From assembly GCF_000733765.1 (NCBI RefSeq), contig NZ_JPOG01000001.1:744001-808000 (forward strand): 64,000 nucleotides of DNA. Direction: 5' to 3'. Position 1 is the first letter of the stretch. The number at the start of each line of letters is the position of its first letter. Source of the stretch: Algiphilus aromaticivorans DG1253 (GTDB taxonomy: Bacteria > Pseudomonadota > Gammaproteobacteria > Nevskiales > Nevskiaceae). Shown piece by piece: positions 43,166 through 52,823 of the stretch. Position numbers and translations under genes: made by a program. The notes below the pieces were generated by a model that worked only from the letters and a program-made list of their open reading frames with translations, did not search any database and was not told the origin of the DNA.

Positions 43166-43739
43166 AGCCGACGCTCAATCGAGCGCCAGCGTGACATCAA
43201 TAAACATCCCTTCTCCCCGTGGGGGAGAAGGTGCCGCGAAGCGGCGGAAGAGGGGCGGGGGGCGAGGAGTCACGCCACGCACCAATAAAGTGCGCGACAC
43301 GTCCGGTTCCAAAATGTCACATCGCTCCTGCGGCCGGTCGCTAGTTGGTGTACGGGTAAGTCGTCATGGCACCGGGAGACCGTGGCGTACGGGGTTGCCA
43401 GGGAGGCACCCAATGGCCGCCTGGGGAAGGGCGCAGCGTCCCGATTCATCGAAGAGTAAGCACCCCATTGGCACGTTAGCCGCCACGCAGCACCAGTAGC
43501 AGGGGCCGTCATCAGCGCGAAAAGTCACTTCGGCACAATTCTTGTTTCAGCTGTATGTCGAGAAAAAGGGGGGGGAGGCGTCATGCTTCTCCCCGCGGCG
43601 CCCAGAGCTTTGGCGACGCACGTAAGCTGAAATCTGGATTAGGAATTCACTCAACCTCCCCAAGTCATGGGGTTGCGCGTGCTGATGTTGCAGCGCATCA
43701 TCGGCAAAGAGCGCAGGGAGTACTAGGGAGAAGCGCATA
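43166..43739. other. 574-bp gene-free stretch before galE
   Basis: There is no supported gene. The left part holds a CTTCTCCCC/GGGGAGAAG repeat (43207-43257). The remainder shows no clear sigma70 promoter; a poor sigma54-like match is at 43532-43545. No JUMPstart/ops element was found. It separates the export genes from the biosynthesis genes, so the galE operon very likely has its promoter here. Confidence 0.6.
43207..43257. repeat. CTTCTCCCC/GGGGAGAAG element with GCCGCGAAGCGGCGG arm
   Basis: This is the reverse-complement relative of the copy at 25503-25550, with the same two joined palindromes. It lies 41 bp after wza. Confidence 0.7.
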
Positions 43740-44807
43740 GTGGCGAAATATTTAGTTTGTGGCGGCGCCGGCTATATCGGCTCCCACATGTGCAAGCGTC
43801 TCCACGAGGCGGGTCATGAAGTGGTCGTCTGCGACGATCTCTCCACTGGCCACCTAGGCGCTTTGCAGTGGGGTTTGCATGCGTGCGGCTCACTTGAGGA
43901 CGCCGCCTTCCTGCGCGAGCTTTTCGCCACTCACGACTTTGATGGCGTGCTGCACTTCGCCGCCCTGTCAGTCGTGGCGGAATCCATGCGCGACCCCCAG
44001 CGCTACTACGGCCACAACGTGGCCGCCACCTTGAACCTTCTGCGCGTCATGCGCGAGTTCGAGGTGAGCAAGCTCGTGTTTTCCTCTACCGCCGCCGTCT
44101 TCGGTGAGCCGCTGTCCCGCGTCATTGCGGAAGATCATCCTACCGTCCCAGTAAACCCTTATGGTCTGTCCAAGCTGATGGTGGAGCAGATACTGCGGGA
44201 CAGTGCCCGTGCATACGGGCTGCGAGCAGTTGCCCTGCGCTACTTCAATGCTGCCGGCGCCGACCCTTCCGCGGTGATAGGTGAAGCCCATGATCCGGAG
44301 ACCCACCTGATCCCCAAGCTGGTGCGCAAAGCCGCTGGGGAGGGTATGCAGGTGACGATCAATGGAACCGACTACCCGACCGAAGACGGCACCTGTATCC
44401 GCGACTACGTCCACGTGAACGACCTTGCGGAGGCGCATTTGCTCGCGCTGGATCACTTGGACAACGCGGTCGGTATGCATACCTTCAACCTGGGGAATGG
44501 CACCGGCCATAGCGTGAAACAAGTTGTAGACGCAGTGCAAGAAGTGACCGGCGTGGCGCTAGACATACCGGTTACCGGGCGTCGTCCCGGCGACCCGGCA
44601 CATCTGGTAGCCGGGAGCAAGCGGGCTCGTGCGGTGCTCGGCTGGGAACCACGCTATACAAAGATTGCGGACATCATAGAAACGGCAGTTCGCTGGCATG
44701 GGACCGATAGCTTCCGTAACTGGATAGCCGAAGCAAGTGAGGCGGGCGATGCGGCCGCCGAGACGGTGCGGTTCGACGCACGTCAACAACAGCGGAAACA
44801 GGGCTAA
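43740..44807 (+). CDS. galE: UDP-glucose 4-epimerase
   Basis: This 355-residue enzyme begins at GTG after AGGGAG. It has the NAD motif CGGAGYIGSHM near 8, active-site Ser/Thr STAAVFG near 120 and YGLSK near 146, and RYFNAAGADPS near 175, all typical of GalE. It interconverts UDP-glucose and UDP-galactose. As the first gene of the biosynthetic part it probably supplies UDP-Gal for the initiating transferase encoded just downstream. Its base composition still matches the GC-rich chromosome. Confidence 0.95.
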   Translation: MAKYLVCGGAGYIGSHMCKRLHEAGHEVVVCDDLSTGHLGALQWGLHACGSLEDAAFLRELFATHDFDGVLHFAALSVVAESMRDPQRYYGHNVAATLNLLRVMREFEVSKLVFSSTAAVFGEPLSRVIAEDHPTVPVNPYGLSKLMVEQILRDSARAYGLRAVALRYFNAAGADPSAVIGEAHDPETHLIPKLVRKAAGEGMQVTINGTDYPTEDGTCIRDYVHVNDLAEAHLLALDHLDNAVGMHTFNLGNGTGHSVKQVVDAVQEVTGVALDIPVTGRRPGDPAHLVAGSKRARAVLGWEPRYTKIADIIETAVRWHGTDSFRNWIAEASEAGDAAAETVRFDARQQQRKQG

Positions 44808-44812
44808 CCTCA

Positions 44813-45502
44813 ATGGAGGGAAGCATCACTCGTAGCGTGGATGGCATCTCCTTGGATCGTCCGGCAGGGCGGGGGATCGTAAGAAACCCCTATCTGCAAA
44901 GCCGTAGAAAGAGACTCGTCGACATAGCTGGTGCCCTAGGTATTGGTGTGGTTTTTTCCCCAGTCATCGTTGCCCTTGTCTCGATCATGGCCTTTCAAAA
45001 TGGTCCGATCATATTCGGTCATGAACGTGTGGGGCATCGCGGAAAGAAGTTCAGGTGTTACAAGTTTAGGAGTATGGTCCCTGATGCAGATCAGGTTCTT
45101 AGCGATTTGCTAGAGAATGACTCGGAAGCGCGTGCCGAATGGGAAAGGGATTTCAAGCTGAAACGGGACCCTCGCGTAACCAGAATAGGTAATTTCTTAC
45201 GAAAGACAAGTCTCGACGAGCTTCCACAGCTTTGGAATGTGCTGAAGGGTGAGATGAGCTTGGTGGGCCCGCGGCCTATCGTGCGGGAAGAGCTCGCTCG
45301 TTACGGCAGGGGGGCGCGATTCTATCTGAACGCTCGACCGGGACTTACGGGGTTGTGGCAGGTTTCTGGCCGCAGTGACATCGATTACGGTCGACGGGTT
45401 GCGATGGATCGAACCTACTCAGAACGTGCAGGATTCCAGATGGATGTGAACATCATCGCCCGTACCGTTCTGGTTGTGCTCAAAGTAAAAGGGGCGTATT
45501 AA
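44813..45502 (+). CDS. Initiating sugar-1-phosphate transferase (bacterial sugar transferase, WbaP/WcaJ-like core)
   Basis: The protein has 229 residues, so only the catalytic monotopic domain is present, without the extra N-terminal membrane domain of WbaP. Features: RRKRLVDIAGALGIGVVFSP membrane hairpin near 27-45, KFRCYKFRSM near 80, KTSLDELPQLWNVLKGEMSLVGPRP near 130-155, and LNARPGLTGLWQVSGRSDIDY near 175. It transfers a hexose-1-phosphate to undecaprenyl phosphate, the first step of the repeat unit. The sugar is not predictable with confidence; galactose is plausible beside galE. It begins the AT-richer island. Confidence 0.93.
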   Translation: MEGSITRSVDGISLDRPAGRGIVRNPYLQSRRKRLVDIAGALGIGVVFSPVIVALVSIMAFQNGPIIFGHERVGHRGKKFRCYKFRSMVPDADQVLSDLLENDSEARAEWERDFKLKRDPRVTRIGNFLRKTSLDELPQLWNVLKGEMSLVGPRPIVREELARYGRGARFYLNARPGLTGLWQVSGRSDIDYGRRVAMDRTYSERAGFQMDVNIIARTVLVVLKVKGAY

Positions 45503-45560
45503 AAATAAGCGAGCGCACACCGGATCGTGCGCGGTTGTATGGCGTTATCTCACTGCCCTG

Positions 45561-45577
45561 ACGCCACAAGGCGTTTT
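45561..45577 (+). terminator. Weak hairpin plus T-run between transferase and sulfotransferase genes
   Basis: ACGCC-ACAA-GGCGT is followed by TTTTAAAA. The stem is only 5 bp. It lies 58 bp after the sugar transferase gene and 24 bp before the next start, at the edge of the AT-rich part. Confidence 0.3.
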
Positions 45578-45600
45578 AAAAACTCTCAAGACATCTCCTA

Positions 45601-46449
45601 ATGCATATCTTAGACACGGGCTTAGCGCGCCGTTCGAATCTGTTCAGAAAAAGCGCAGCCTACGGAATGCAGGTGCCGAGGGCCGGCCGAAGGTTGATAG
45701 GGAAGACCCGGGCGGGCAGTACTACGAATCGGCCGATAATAGTCAATTCCATACCTAAAAGCGGCACGCACCTCTTGATGCAGGTTGCTAGAGCGCTTCC
45801 CAACACACCATATTATGGTGCGTTCATCGCCCAGACGCCATCAATTTCCTTGCGGATGCGCACGGACAAGGAAATATGTAGGAAATTAAGTAGCGTAGTT
45901 CCTGGAGAGGTGGTTGGCGCCCATCTTCATCATTCAGAACCTGTCCGAGAAACGTTAACCGCACTAAATGCTGTTCATCTGATGATCGTGCGCGACCCCG
46001 TCGATATTCTATTGTCCGAGGCCCACTATCTCGGTAGCATGAACCGCTTTCATCGGATGGCTAGAGAGTTCAAAGGCCTGGGCGAAGAACAGCGGATTCA
46101 AATGGCGCTGCATGGATCGAAGCAAGTTCCATCGTTATTTCCGGAATTCCCCAATCGCATTAATCCGTATCTAGGTTGGTTGCGAGATCCATCCGTGATG
46201 GTCGTGCGCTATGAAGATATAAATGACTTGGAACGCAGACACAAAATTGTAGAAGCAATCGTCAAGAGATGGTATTCAGGCGATGATCTTGATGGCGAGA
46301 AGCTGCAGAGTCTGGTTGCGTCATGTGTTAACGCTATTAACCCTGAGAAATCGCATACAGCTAGCCGCCGCCGTTCATCGAGTAGCCGGGAAAAATTGAA
46401 GTCTCACGAACTCGTTGCGGATCTTCGTGACAGTCTCGGCTATCGATGA
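45601..46449 (+). CDS. Sulfotransferase domain protein (EPS locus, 1 of 4)
   Basis: This 282-residue soluble protein has the 5' PAPS loop VNSIPKSGTHLLMQVARAL near 48-66. The 3' phosphate site MIVRDPVDILLSEAHYLGS is near 122-140, with the conserved Arg-Asp-Pro and later Ser. Such enzymes move sulfate from PAPS onto a sugar or other hydroxyl. Its place between the initiating transferase and a glycosyltransferase points to polysaccharide sulfation. The ATG of the next gene overlaps its stop by 4 bp. Confidence 0.88.
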   Translation: MHILDTGLARRSNLFRKSAAYGMQVPRAGRRLIGKTRAGSTTNRPIIVNSIPKSGTHLLMQVARALPNTPYYGAFIAQTPSISLRMRTDKEICRKLSSVVPGEVVGAHLHHSEPVRETLTALNAVHLMIVRDPVDILLSEAHYLGSMNRFHRMAREFKGLGEEQRIQMALHGSKQVPSLFPEFPNRINPYLGWLRDPSVMVVRYEDINDLERRHKIVEAIVKRWYSGDDLDGEKLQSLVASCVNAINPEKSHTASRRRSSSSREKLKSHELVADLRDSLGYR

Positions 46450-47528
46450 ACGGCAGCGTCCATCAGAAGTATATCAATGTGGTCGCCATTGTACCCCCAC
46501 CGCACAATGGTATGACTGCGGTATCTAGAAAGTTCGTGACAGAGCTATCGTCGCAATTTTCTACCAACGAGTTTCTGGTGAGCAAACCCGGATTTGTCAG
46601 AAGAGAACTCTGGCCAATCTACCGCCAGCTGGCTATATTTTCGAAGTTGATCGAGGCTCTGTGCAAGACGAAGGGCCCGATATATTTCGTTCTGGACTCT
46701 AACAAGGGCATTTGGGCCAATCTGTTGCTTCACTTGCCGTTGTTCATGTTCAGTAAAAGACCATTGATCTTGCATCATCATGTTTTCAGCTATTTGAATA
46801 GCCGTGATGCGAGAGTTGGATGGATATCTCATCTCCTCGGTGAGCGAGCGATGCATGTTGTCTTGTGCACTTGCATGCAGGAAAAACTGCAGACCCTGTA
46901 CCCAGGTGCAAGAAATGCGATTGCTATAGGCAATGCCCGGTTCCTTAACATAGAAACAACACACCGCGAATCTGCGGCATTGAACAAGTTGGGATTTCTC
47001 GGCAACATTTCCCGCGAGAAGGGCGTTCACGTCTTCATGGATACTGTCAGGCGCCTTTCGGTTCTGGGGGTAACGTTGGAGGCAGAGATAGCTGGCCCGA
47101 TTGCCGACAAAAGCGTTTGGAATGACATTGAAGCGTTCGTGAACGAAGCTCCGGATTCTCGATCTTACATTGGCCCTGTATACGGGGGCGATAAAGATCG
47201 GTTCCTTGCGGGAGTCGACGTGCTTTTGTTTCCCTCAGAGTATTCAAACGAAGCACAGCCTGTAACGATATTTGAAGGTATTGCTTCTGGTATGCCGGTT
47301 CTCGCGACAAATATAGGTTGCATACCAGAACAATTGCCAAAGGATTGGGTTTTTTCTCGAGCAGATTTCGTCGAAAAAGCGGCTCATTTGCTTGAAGAAT
47401 GGTGCCGAATGCCTGCGAAGTTTTTTGCTGCCACCCAGGAAGCTTCCAGCCGATGGCGATCAGAGCAGTCAGAGGCGGTATTGCAGTATAACGATTTCGT
47501 AGAATTGGTTGATGCGCATTTGGCATAG
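46446..47528 (+). CDS. Glycosyltransferase family 4 protein
   Basis: The protein has 360 residues. A Rossmann-like N-terminal half begins VNVVAIVPPPHNGMTAVSRKF. The C-terminal half has LGFLGNISREKGVHVFMDTV near 178 and VDVLLFPSEYSNEAQPVTIFEGIASGMPVLA near 260-290, which is the GT-B E-x7-E donor-binding motif. It adds a sugar to the lipid-linked repeat unit at the cytoplasmic face of the membrane. Donor and acceptor are unknown. It is coupled to the upstream sulfotransferase gene. Confidence 0.92.
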   Translation: MNGSVHQKYINVVAIVPPPHNGMTAVSRKFVTELSSQFSTNEFLVSKPGFVRRELWPIYRQLAIFSKLIEALCKTKGPIYFVLDSNKGIWANLLLHLPLFMFSKRPLILHHHVFSYLNSRDARVGWISHLLGERAMHVVLCTCMQEKLQTLYPGARNAIAIGNARFLNIETTHRESAALNKLGFLGNISREKGVHVFMDTVRRLSVLGVTLEAEIAGPIADKSVWNDIEAFVNEAPDSRSYIGPVYGGDKDRFLAGVDVLLFPSEYSNEAQPVTIFEGIASGMPVLATNIGCIPEQLPKDWVFSRADFVEKAAHLLEEWCRMPAKFFAATQEASSRWRSEQSEAVLQYNDFVELVDAHLA

Positions 47529-47555
47529 CTGATTTTTATTCCCCGCAAGGAAAAC

Positions 47556-48197
47556 ATGAACGCAAAAAGAAGATCGGTTGATCGCGTTAAATTCATTATT
47601 GATTCTGTGACTGGTCGTTCAGTGCTGCATTTGGGGTGCGCTGATTGGCCTTACACGTTGAAGAAAATAGAAGATGGCGCGTTACTGCACGATGTCATAA
47701 ATCTCCATGCAGCCAATGTCACAGGGTTCGACATATCGACTCCGGGCGTGAACGCTATGCTGGAGGCGGGATACAGCGATATCGTGTTAGGTAACGCTGA
47801 GGAGAGCCTTTATGCGCAGCTAGGCAAGACTTTCGACGTTGTGCTCGCCGGAGAAATAATAGAGCACGTCCTTAATCCGGGTTTGTTTCTTGAATCTATA
47901 AAATCGGTGATGGGCGATGACTCTCGATTGGTTATAACGACGCCGAATTACGCGGCTATTAAGAAGGTCGCCAGGGCTCCTCTACGAGAAATCGTCCACC
48001 CCGAGCATGTTTGCTATTTCTCCCCAAACACCCTTGCAGTATTGCTAGAGAGTGTAGGGTTGAACATTGAAGATGTTCAATATTATTGGGTCGCGCCGAG
48101 AAAAGCTTCAAGGGTCGCGAACTGGCTCTTGAATGTGTTTCCGCTATTTCGGCCATGGGCCGACGGTATCTGCGTGACCGCGACTCGAGCAGACTAA
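47556..48197 (+). CDS. Class I SAM-dependent methyltransferase
   Basis: The protein has 213 residues, with start ATG after AAGGAA. SAM motif I is SVLHLGCADWPYTL near 24 and the acidic GFDIS near 62. Motif DVVLAGEIIEHVLNPGLFLE is near 100-119 and a terminal strand RLVITTPNYAAIKK follows. Such methyltransferases in O-antigen and EPS loci methylate sugars or cap chain ends. No phosphodomain or second catalytic part is visible. Confidence 0.88.
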   Translation: MNAKRRSVDRVKFIIDSVTGRSVLHLGCADWPYTLKKIEDGALLHDVINLHAANVTGFDISTPGVNAMLEAGYSDIVLGNAEESLYAQLGKTFDVVLAGEIIEHVLNPGLFLESIKSVMGDDSRLVITTPNYAAIKKVARAPLREIVHPEHVCYFSPNTLAVLLESVGLNIEDVQYYWVAPRKASRVANWLLNVFPLFRPWADGICVTATRAD

Positions 48198-48201
48198 AGG
48201 A

Positions 48202-49383
48202 ATGAGTCTTTCTCGTAAAATCCAGCGGCTTAAAAAAAGACTGGAAGAGACTGTCACGGCAAACGCTAGCGCGCGCGATAGTCGAGCGGAACGTCGCGGT
48301 ATTGTCTTTGTTTGGGTCACCAGTCTCCCATATCATATCGACAGGGTTCTCTCGTTAGGCCCTGAGGCACACGGCATCTTTGTCGCTGAGAGATCGGAAA
48401 CGTATGGAGGTATACAAGGTTCTACGCAATTGCCCGCGAACTGCGTATATTTGTTTCCCAGGAAATATGAAGATATTGGCGCGATAGAACGTTCGCTCAA
48501 GCTCGTTGTAGAATTATATAGACATCCGGGTAGCTGTATATTTGTATCGGGCTACAACAGACCGGAAGTGATGGTGTCGTCTATTATCTTCAGGATTTTT
48601 GGCCGTCCTGTTTTCGTAATGCAGGATTCGAGATACTCCGATAGGCCGCGGTCGTTAGTCCGGGAGCTAGGGAAAATGATCCTCTACCTCCCTTATAGTG
48701 GGGCGCTTGTGTCAGGTAAAGAGGCGTCGGATTATCTCCGTTTTCTTGGGTTCAGGCGCCGGCCGATTGCAGAGTTTGGTTACGATACAATTTCTTTGGA
48801 TCGGATCAGGGGAGGGGCTTCTGCTTCGATGCCCCAGAATAGAGCGCCGTTTCTTTTTGTTGGAAGGTTGATTGAAAAAAAGGGTTTAGATTTTTTACTC
48901 CAAGTTTACGCAGAGTACCGACGCGTCGCGAAAAGCCCAAGAGATTTGCGCGTGCTGGGTGATGGCCCTGAACGTGATAAGTGCGAAGAACTCGTATCAT
49001 TTTACGCAATAAATGAGGTCCATTTCTTGGGAGCGGGTGGGCAAAGCGATGTTGCTGCCGAGATGGCTACAGCTCACGCTTTACTTGTACCGAGTAAATA
49101 TGAGGAATGGGGCCTAATTGTCAATGAGGCCCTGGCATTCTCTCTCCCGATTATCGTTTCGTCGACAGTTGGAGCTAGTAAAGAACTCGTAAGAAATCTG
49201 GTTAATGGGATTATCGCTTCACCTAATGATGCGAATGAATGGATTGCGGCATTGCTTTCGGTCGACGAAGATGAGGCCCTTTACAAAAAGCTGGTCTCCG
49301 GGGTGAGCGAGTCGGCACAGAAGGCGGATGTGGTAGAGTTCCGGCGCGCGGTTTTGAATTTAGTCGCAGGAAATCGCGATTAA
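48202..49383 (+). CDS. Glycosyltransferase family 4 protein
   Basis: This 393-residue GT-B enzyme has FLFVGRLIEKKGLDFLLQVY near 213 and LRVLGDGPERDKCEELV near 248. HALLVPSKYEEWGLIVNEALAFSLPIIVS near 292-320 carries the E-x7-E motif. The short gap of 4 bp to the methyltransferase gene suggests one operon. The specificity is unknown. A Lys/Arg-rich N-terminus (SRKIQRLKKRLEE) may contact the membrane. Confidence 0.92.
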   Translation: MSLSRKIQRLKKRLEETVTANASARDSRAERRGIVFVWVTSLPYHIDRVLSLGPEAHGIFVAERSETYGGIQGSTQLPANCVYLFPRKYEDIGAIERSLKLVVELYRHPGSCIFVSGYNRPEVMVSSIIFRIFGRPVFVMQDSRYSDRPRSLVRELGKMILYLPYSGALVSGKEASDYLRFLGFRRRPIAEFGYDTISLDRIRGGASASMPQNRAPFLFVGRLIEKKGLDFLLQVYAEYRRVAKSPRDLRVLGDGPERDKCEELVSFYAINEVHFLGAGGQSDVAAEMATAHALLVPSKYEEWGLIVNEALAFSLPIIVSSTVGASKELVRNLVNGIIASPNDANEWIAALLSVDEDEALYKKLVSGVSESAQKADVVEFRRAVLNLVAGNRD

Positions 49384-49448
49384 AAGCCCAATTCTACTGG
49401 GGAGTCGGCTCAATCAGTCGACTAGGAGTTTGCTTCAATGATAAAGAG

Positions 49449-50315
49449 ATGGGTGCGTACATGAATCTACGCTGGACGTTACGACGGTTGCGGGCTTATA
49501 TCGGTAGGCCGCGAACCGAAATCCAGATAAAAGCAGTTTCGCTAGATGATGGGGATCGATGCAAGAATCCGATATTTCTTATTGGAGTTCATCGTTCCGG
49601 TACAAGCTTGACCCGTAGGATACTGAACAGCCATCCATCCATTGCTTGCCCGCCGGAAAGTTTCTTTTTCTCGCATTTTGTTGAAATGATGGCGGACCCG
49701 TTAACTTACGCCGGCTTTCGTGGCTTGGGTTATGAAGACCAGGCAGAAGTTGACAAGTGTCTTGCAAAGCTGGCCTCAGTTCACCATGAGCAATACCGTA
49801 TTGCTTGCGGGAAGGCCCGTTGGGCGGACAAGACACCACAGTACACGGCTATTATTCCCCAACTTGGCAGATTGTTCGGCTCTCGCGCGCAGTTTGTATT
49901 GTTGTATCGACATCCTTACGACATTGTTCATTCCATTTATTCGCTTGGATGGGAAATGGGTGAGGGCGGAAGAGATAGATTCGAAAATAATGTGCTTTAT
50001 GTTCGTGAGCGGCTGTCGATGATGCTTGATTTTGAACGGACAAGCACGCAAGGGGTCCACCGGATAAAGTATGAAGAGTTGGTTGCGAACCCTGAGGCTG
50101 AGCTGAAGGCGACTTGCGACTTTTTGGGTGAAGAATATTGCGATTCCATGCTTGATTTTAATAGCGGCAATCACAATGTAGGAACAGAGGATTCGCAAGT
50201 TCGTGGCACATCGAAATTCCAGTTGAGCTCAAACAATTGGGGTGATCTGTCGTTCGATAAGATGAGAGTTCTAAAGGAACATTTGTCGGATATTGTTTCA
50301 GAGCTGGGTTACTAA
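49449..50315 (+). CDS. Sulfotransferase family protein (EPS locus, 2 of 4)
   Basis: The protein has 288 residues from the ATG at 49449; another ATG at 49461 is equally possible, with no clear ribosome site for either. The PAPS loop LIGVHRSGTSLTRRILNSHP is near 44-63, followed by PPESFFFSHF. WADKTPQYTAIIPQL is near 119. The 3' site LLYRHPYDIVHSIYSLGWEMG is near 150. It resembles Sulfotransfer_3 proteins including tyrosylprotein and Stf0-like enzymes. The position in the EPS cassette suggests a sugar hydroxyl as acceptor. Confidence 0.87.
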   Translation: MGAYMNLRWTLRRLRAYIGRPRTEIQIKAVSLDDGDRCKNPIFLIGVHRSGTSLTRRILNSHPSIACPPESFFFSHFVEMMADPLTYAGFRGLGYEDQAEVDKCLAKLASVHHEQYRIACGKARWADKTPQYTAIIPQLGRLFGSRAQFVLLYRHPYDIVHSIYSLGWEMGEGGRDRFENNVLYVRERLSMMLDFERTSTQGVHRIKYEELVANPEAELKATCDFLGEEYCDSMLDFNSGNHNVGTEDSQVRGTSKFQLSSNNWGDLSFDKMRVLKEHLSDIVSELGY

Positions 50316-50355
50316 TAGCGACCTATTGTTCGATGCCTTCAAAAGAGATTAATTA

Positions 50356-51285
50356 ATGCTGCGTTATCCAGACTTTCTGATTGTAGGTGCCATGAAGGCT
50401 GGCACAACGACGCTTCACGCTGATCTCGGGCTTCACCCCTCTGTGTATACGAGTGACCTTAAAGAGCTCGCATTCTTTTCAAGCGAAGCATGTCTTGAGA
50501 GTGGGAATCAGAGATTATACAAGCGACACTTTGAAAAGGCAGCTTCGGATCAAATATGCGGAGAAGCATCAACTCAATACACGAAGATTCCGCAGTTCAC
50601 CGGTTCGGCTGAGCGTGCGGCATCGATCGTTGGTCCCGACCTAAAAATTATATACGCGGTGAGGGAGCCTCTAGACAGAATAGTAAGTCATTATGTTCAT
50701 GAATTTTCGCGTGGCGCGACAGATTTATCGATCGACGATGCGGTGCGTTCGGACAAGCGGTATATAGCTTTTAGCTCTTACTACCAGCAGATAAAACCCT
50801 GGGTTGGAGCGTTTGGAAGAGGCAATGTAGCTATTGTCGTTTTTGAAGAGTACATGCGGAACAGGGGGCGCGGCCTTCGCCAGCTGTGTGATTTCTTGGG
50901 GATTGATTCTTCCGTGCTTGAAAACCGCGGCGCCGAAGAGTTGAAAAGTCACTTAAATCATGGATCAGCGCAGTACAGGGTCGAGGGTGCGTTTGCGAAG
51001 CTCATTACAACGCGATCTTACCGCGCCGTGAGGCGATATGTCCCGGAGAATATAAGAAAGAGAGTCCAACGAGCTGTTGGAAGAAGGCGAATTCCGAGCG
51101 ACGTCAATCTCTCGCTGGCTACGCGTTCTCTGGTGACGCAAGAAATATTGGCGGATCAATATAGTTTTATAGACCTCTTAGGTATCGATTCCGACGGGTT
51201 ATGGGAGCAGTGGAGGGGTGGGGGCGCTATCGACAGCGGGGTAAAATCTATTAGCCCAGTGCTAACTGCGCGTCCGACGCATTGA
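50356..51285 (+). CDS. Sulfotransferase, heparan-sulfate-sulfotransferase-like (EPS locus, 3 of 4)
   Basis: This 309-residue protein has PDFLIVGAMKAGTTTLHADL at residues 5-24, the 5' PAPS loop with catalytic Lys, and HPSVYTSDLKELAFFS. The 3' site KIIYAVREPLDRIVSHYVHE lies near 97-116. This pattern is closest to the glycan sulfotransferase group that includes heparan N- and O-sulfotransferases and bacterial NodH-like enzymes. It therefore supports sulfation of the polysaccharide itself. Confidence 0.9.
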   Translation: MLRYPDFLIVGAMKAGTTTLHADLGLHPSVYTSDLKELAFFSSEACLESGNQRLYKRHFEKAASDQICGEASTQYTKIPQFTGSAERAASIVGPDLKIIYAVREPLDRIVSHYVHEFSRGATDLSIDDAVRSDKRYIAFSSYYQQIKPWVGAFGRGNVAIVVFEEYMRNRGRGLRQLCDFLGIDSSVLENRGAEELKSHLNHGSAQYRVEGAFAKLITTRSYRAVRRYVPENIRKRVQRAVGRRRIPSDVNLSLATRSLVTQEILADQYSFIDLLGIDSDGLWEQWRGGGAIDSGVKSISPVLTARPTH

Positions 51286-51301
51286 ACATTATTTATTAAT
51301 C

Positions 51302-52810
51302 ATGAGTGCTAACGGCGATCAGATGCAGGACGTAACAAAGCACGGTCATGGCAGCGCGGCGCCGTCTTACCGGGTGCCCTTGTTGGCTTGTGTTGTTTTA
51401 TTGATCGGCCTGGGCTTTACGCTGAATTTCACGTCAAGCGAATCAAATAGCCCCTTAGCACTGATATTTTTCACCTTGAACGGATCGTTTTTTGGCCTGA
51501 TGCTGAGCCGGAGCCTTTCCCGGCAGCCAATCTCGTTCGAAACCATGGCCTGGTACTTTGCTTTTGTCTTTTTCTTTCTTGTTCCGCTTGCCCAAGCGAT
51601 TAGTGGTAACTGGAAATGGTTTGAAGCCAGCAACCTGTCCGATGGTATCTTACTGAGCTATGTCAACCTCTACATCCTTTCGGCTTTCACTGTTTTCTTC
51701 TTCGCTTACAACGTCGCGAAGAGGAGGTTCCAGCGTCGGTATTTTGATCCGCATAAGCATTTTTACTATTGGGTGCCATGGAGAACGTTCATAGTTGGCA
51801 GTGGTTTCCTGTGCCTGCTCCTTTTATATGCGGCAGATTTTGGTGGTATAGAGTCCTTGATCTCGAGGTCGGCCAGAGGCGAGTCGGTTGATATGACGGT
51901 AGGAGAGCAGTCAGACCAAAGAGCTATCCTTGTTATAGGGAATAATATCGCTCGCCCGGGTCTGCTTTTCTTTGCGCTGATAACATTGTTTCTTCCGTCT
52001 ATTGCTAGAGACAGGCGTTTTGGGGGGTGGGCTACTTTGGGTCCATTTTCTTTTGTCTTTTTTGTTTTCGCTATTTTAGCAAACCTACCGACAGGACCGG
52101 CGCGCTACTACGTATTATCTTTGGCTATGCTTATTTTGGCTTTTGTCTTTAGATCTCAGTCTGTGAGAGCTGGCGTAATGCTCATGTTCTTGACGCTCGG
52201 TATTTACATATCGAGTATTTTAGACCGCTTGCGGTATACTGGCTGGGACTTGATGGGCTTGTTTCAGTTCAATACAGATTACTTTTTTGTTGGGCATTTT
52301 AATAGCTTTGAAACTGTCGCGCATTGCGTGCTCTGGGTGAAGGAGAAAGGGGTATCGTTCGGCGCGGAACTTCTTGGTGTTGTATTGTTTTGGGTTCCAA
52401 GGTCTCTTTGGCATGGTAAACCGCAGACGCCGAGCGTGGAGTTCTCGTCTGGATACTTGTATCCGCAATATGGGTTTGAAATCCATAATGTCGGGCTTTC
52501 GACTCTCGGTACTTTTTATAACTCTTTCGGTATCATCGGGGGGCTGATTTTTGGTCTAATTATGGGTGTTTATGCGGGCTTTATGGATGGTAGATTTTCA
52601 GGTGTTCATGCATCCTATAAGACGAGCCGCGAGCAATTACAGCACGCGCTCCCTTCATTAACCCTATATCCTTTCCTGGCGGGCGCGTTCTTCATGTTGT
52701 TACGCGGGCAAGTATGGATGGGGTTCCAGTGGAGTGTTTCTATAGCTATCAGCTACTTCTTGATTAGAAAAATAGCTGTGCGCCGGGCTCGAGTCTGTCC
52801 AGTTAATTAA
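51302..52810 (+). CDS. wzy: O-antigen/EPS repeat-unit polymerase (Wzy-like)
   Basis: This 502-residue integral membrane protein has about 12 hydrophobic segments (first LLACVVLLIGLGFTLNFTSS near 22; then LALIFFTLNGSFFGLML, MAWYFAFVFFFLVPLAQAI). A long periplasmic loop lies near 360-410, before the last helices. There are no enzyme motifs, as is usual for Wzy. It is the only polytopic candidate polymerase in the cluster, next to sulfotransferases and a flippase. The identification rests on topology and context. Confidence 0.8.
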   Translation: MSANGDQMQDVTKHGHGSAAPSYRVPLLACVVLLIGLGFTLNFTSSESNSPLALIFFTLNGSFFGLMLSRSLSRQPISFETMAWYFAFVFFFLVPLAQAISGNWKWFEASNLSDGILLSYVNLYILSAFTVFFFAYNVAKRRFQRRYFDPHKHFYYWVPWRTFIVGSGFLCLLLLYAADFGGIESLISRSARGESVDMTVGEQSDQRAILVIGNNIARPGLLFFALITLFLPSIARDRRFGGWATLGPFSFVFFVFAILANLPTGPARYYVLSLAMLILAFVFRSQSVRAGVMLMFLTLGIYISSILDRLRYTGWDLMGLFQFNTDYFFVGHFNSFETVAHCVLWVKEKGVSFGAELLGVVLFWVPRSLWHGKPQTPSVEFSSGYLYPQYGFEIHNVGLSTLGTFYNSFGIIGGLIFGLIMGVYAGFMDGRFSGVHASYKTSREQLQHALPSLTLYPFLAGAFFMLLRGQVWMGFQWSVSIAISYFLIRKIAVRRARVCPVN

Positions 52811-52823
52811 CAAAAGGCCATCA

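Noticed and set aside
43532-43545. Sigma54-like promoter (GGCAC..TTGT) upstream of galE
   Set aside because: The -12 element has GT instead of GC and the first base of the -24 element is wrong; too weak to call.
43166-43739. JUMPstart/ops element for RfaH before the EPS genes
   Set aside because: No GGCGGTAG-type sequence in the gap; the only similar string is far away near 6475 inside an unrelated intergenic region.
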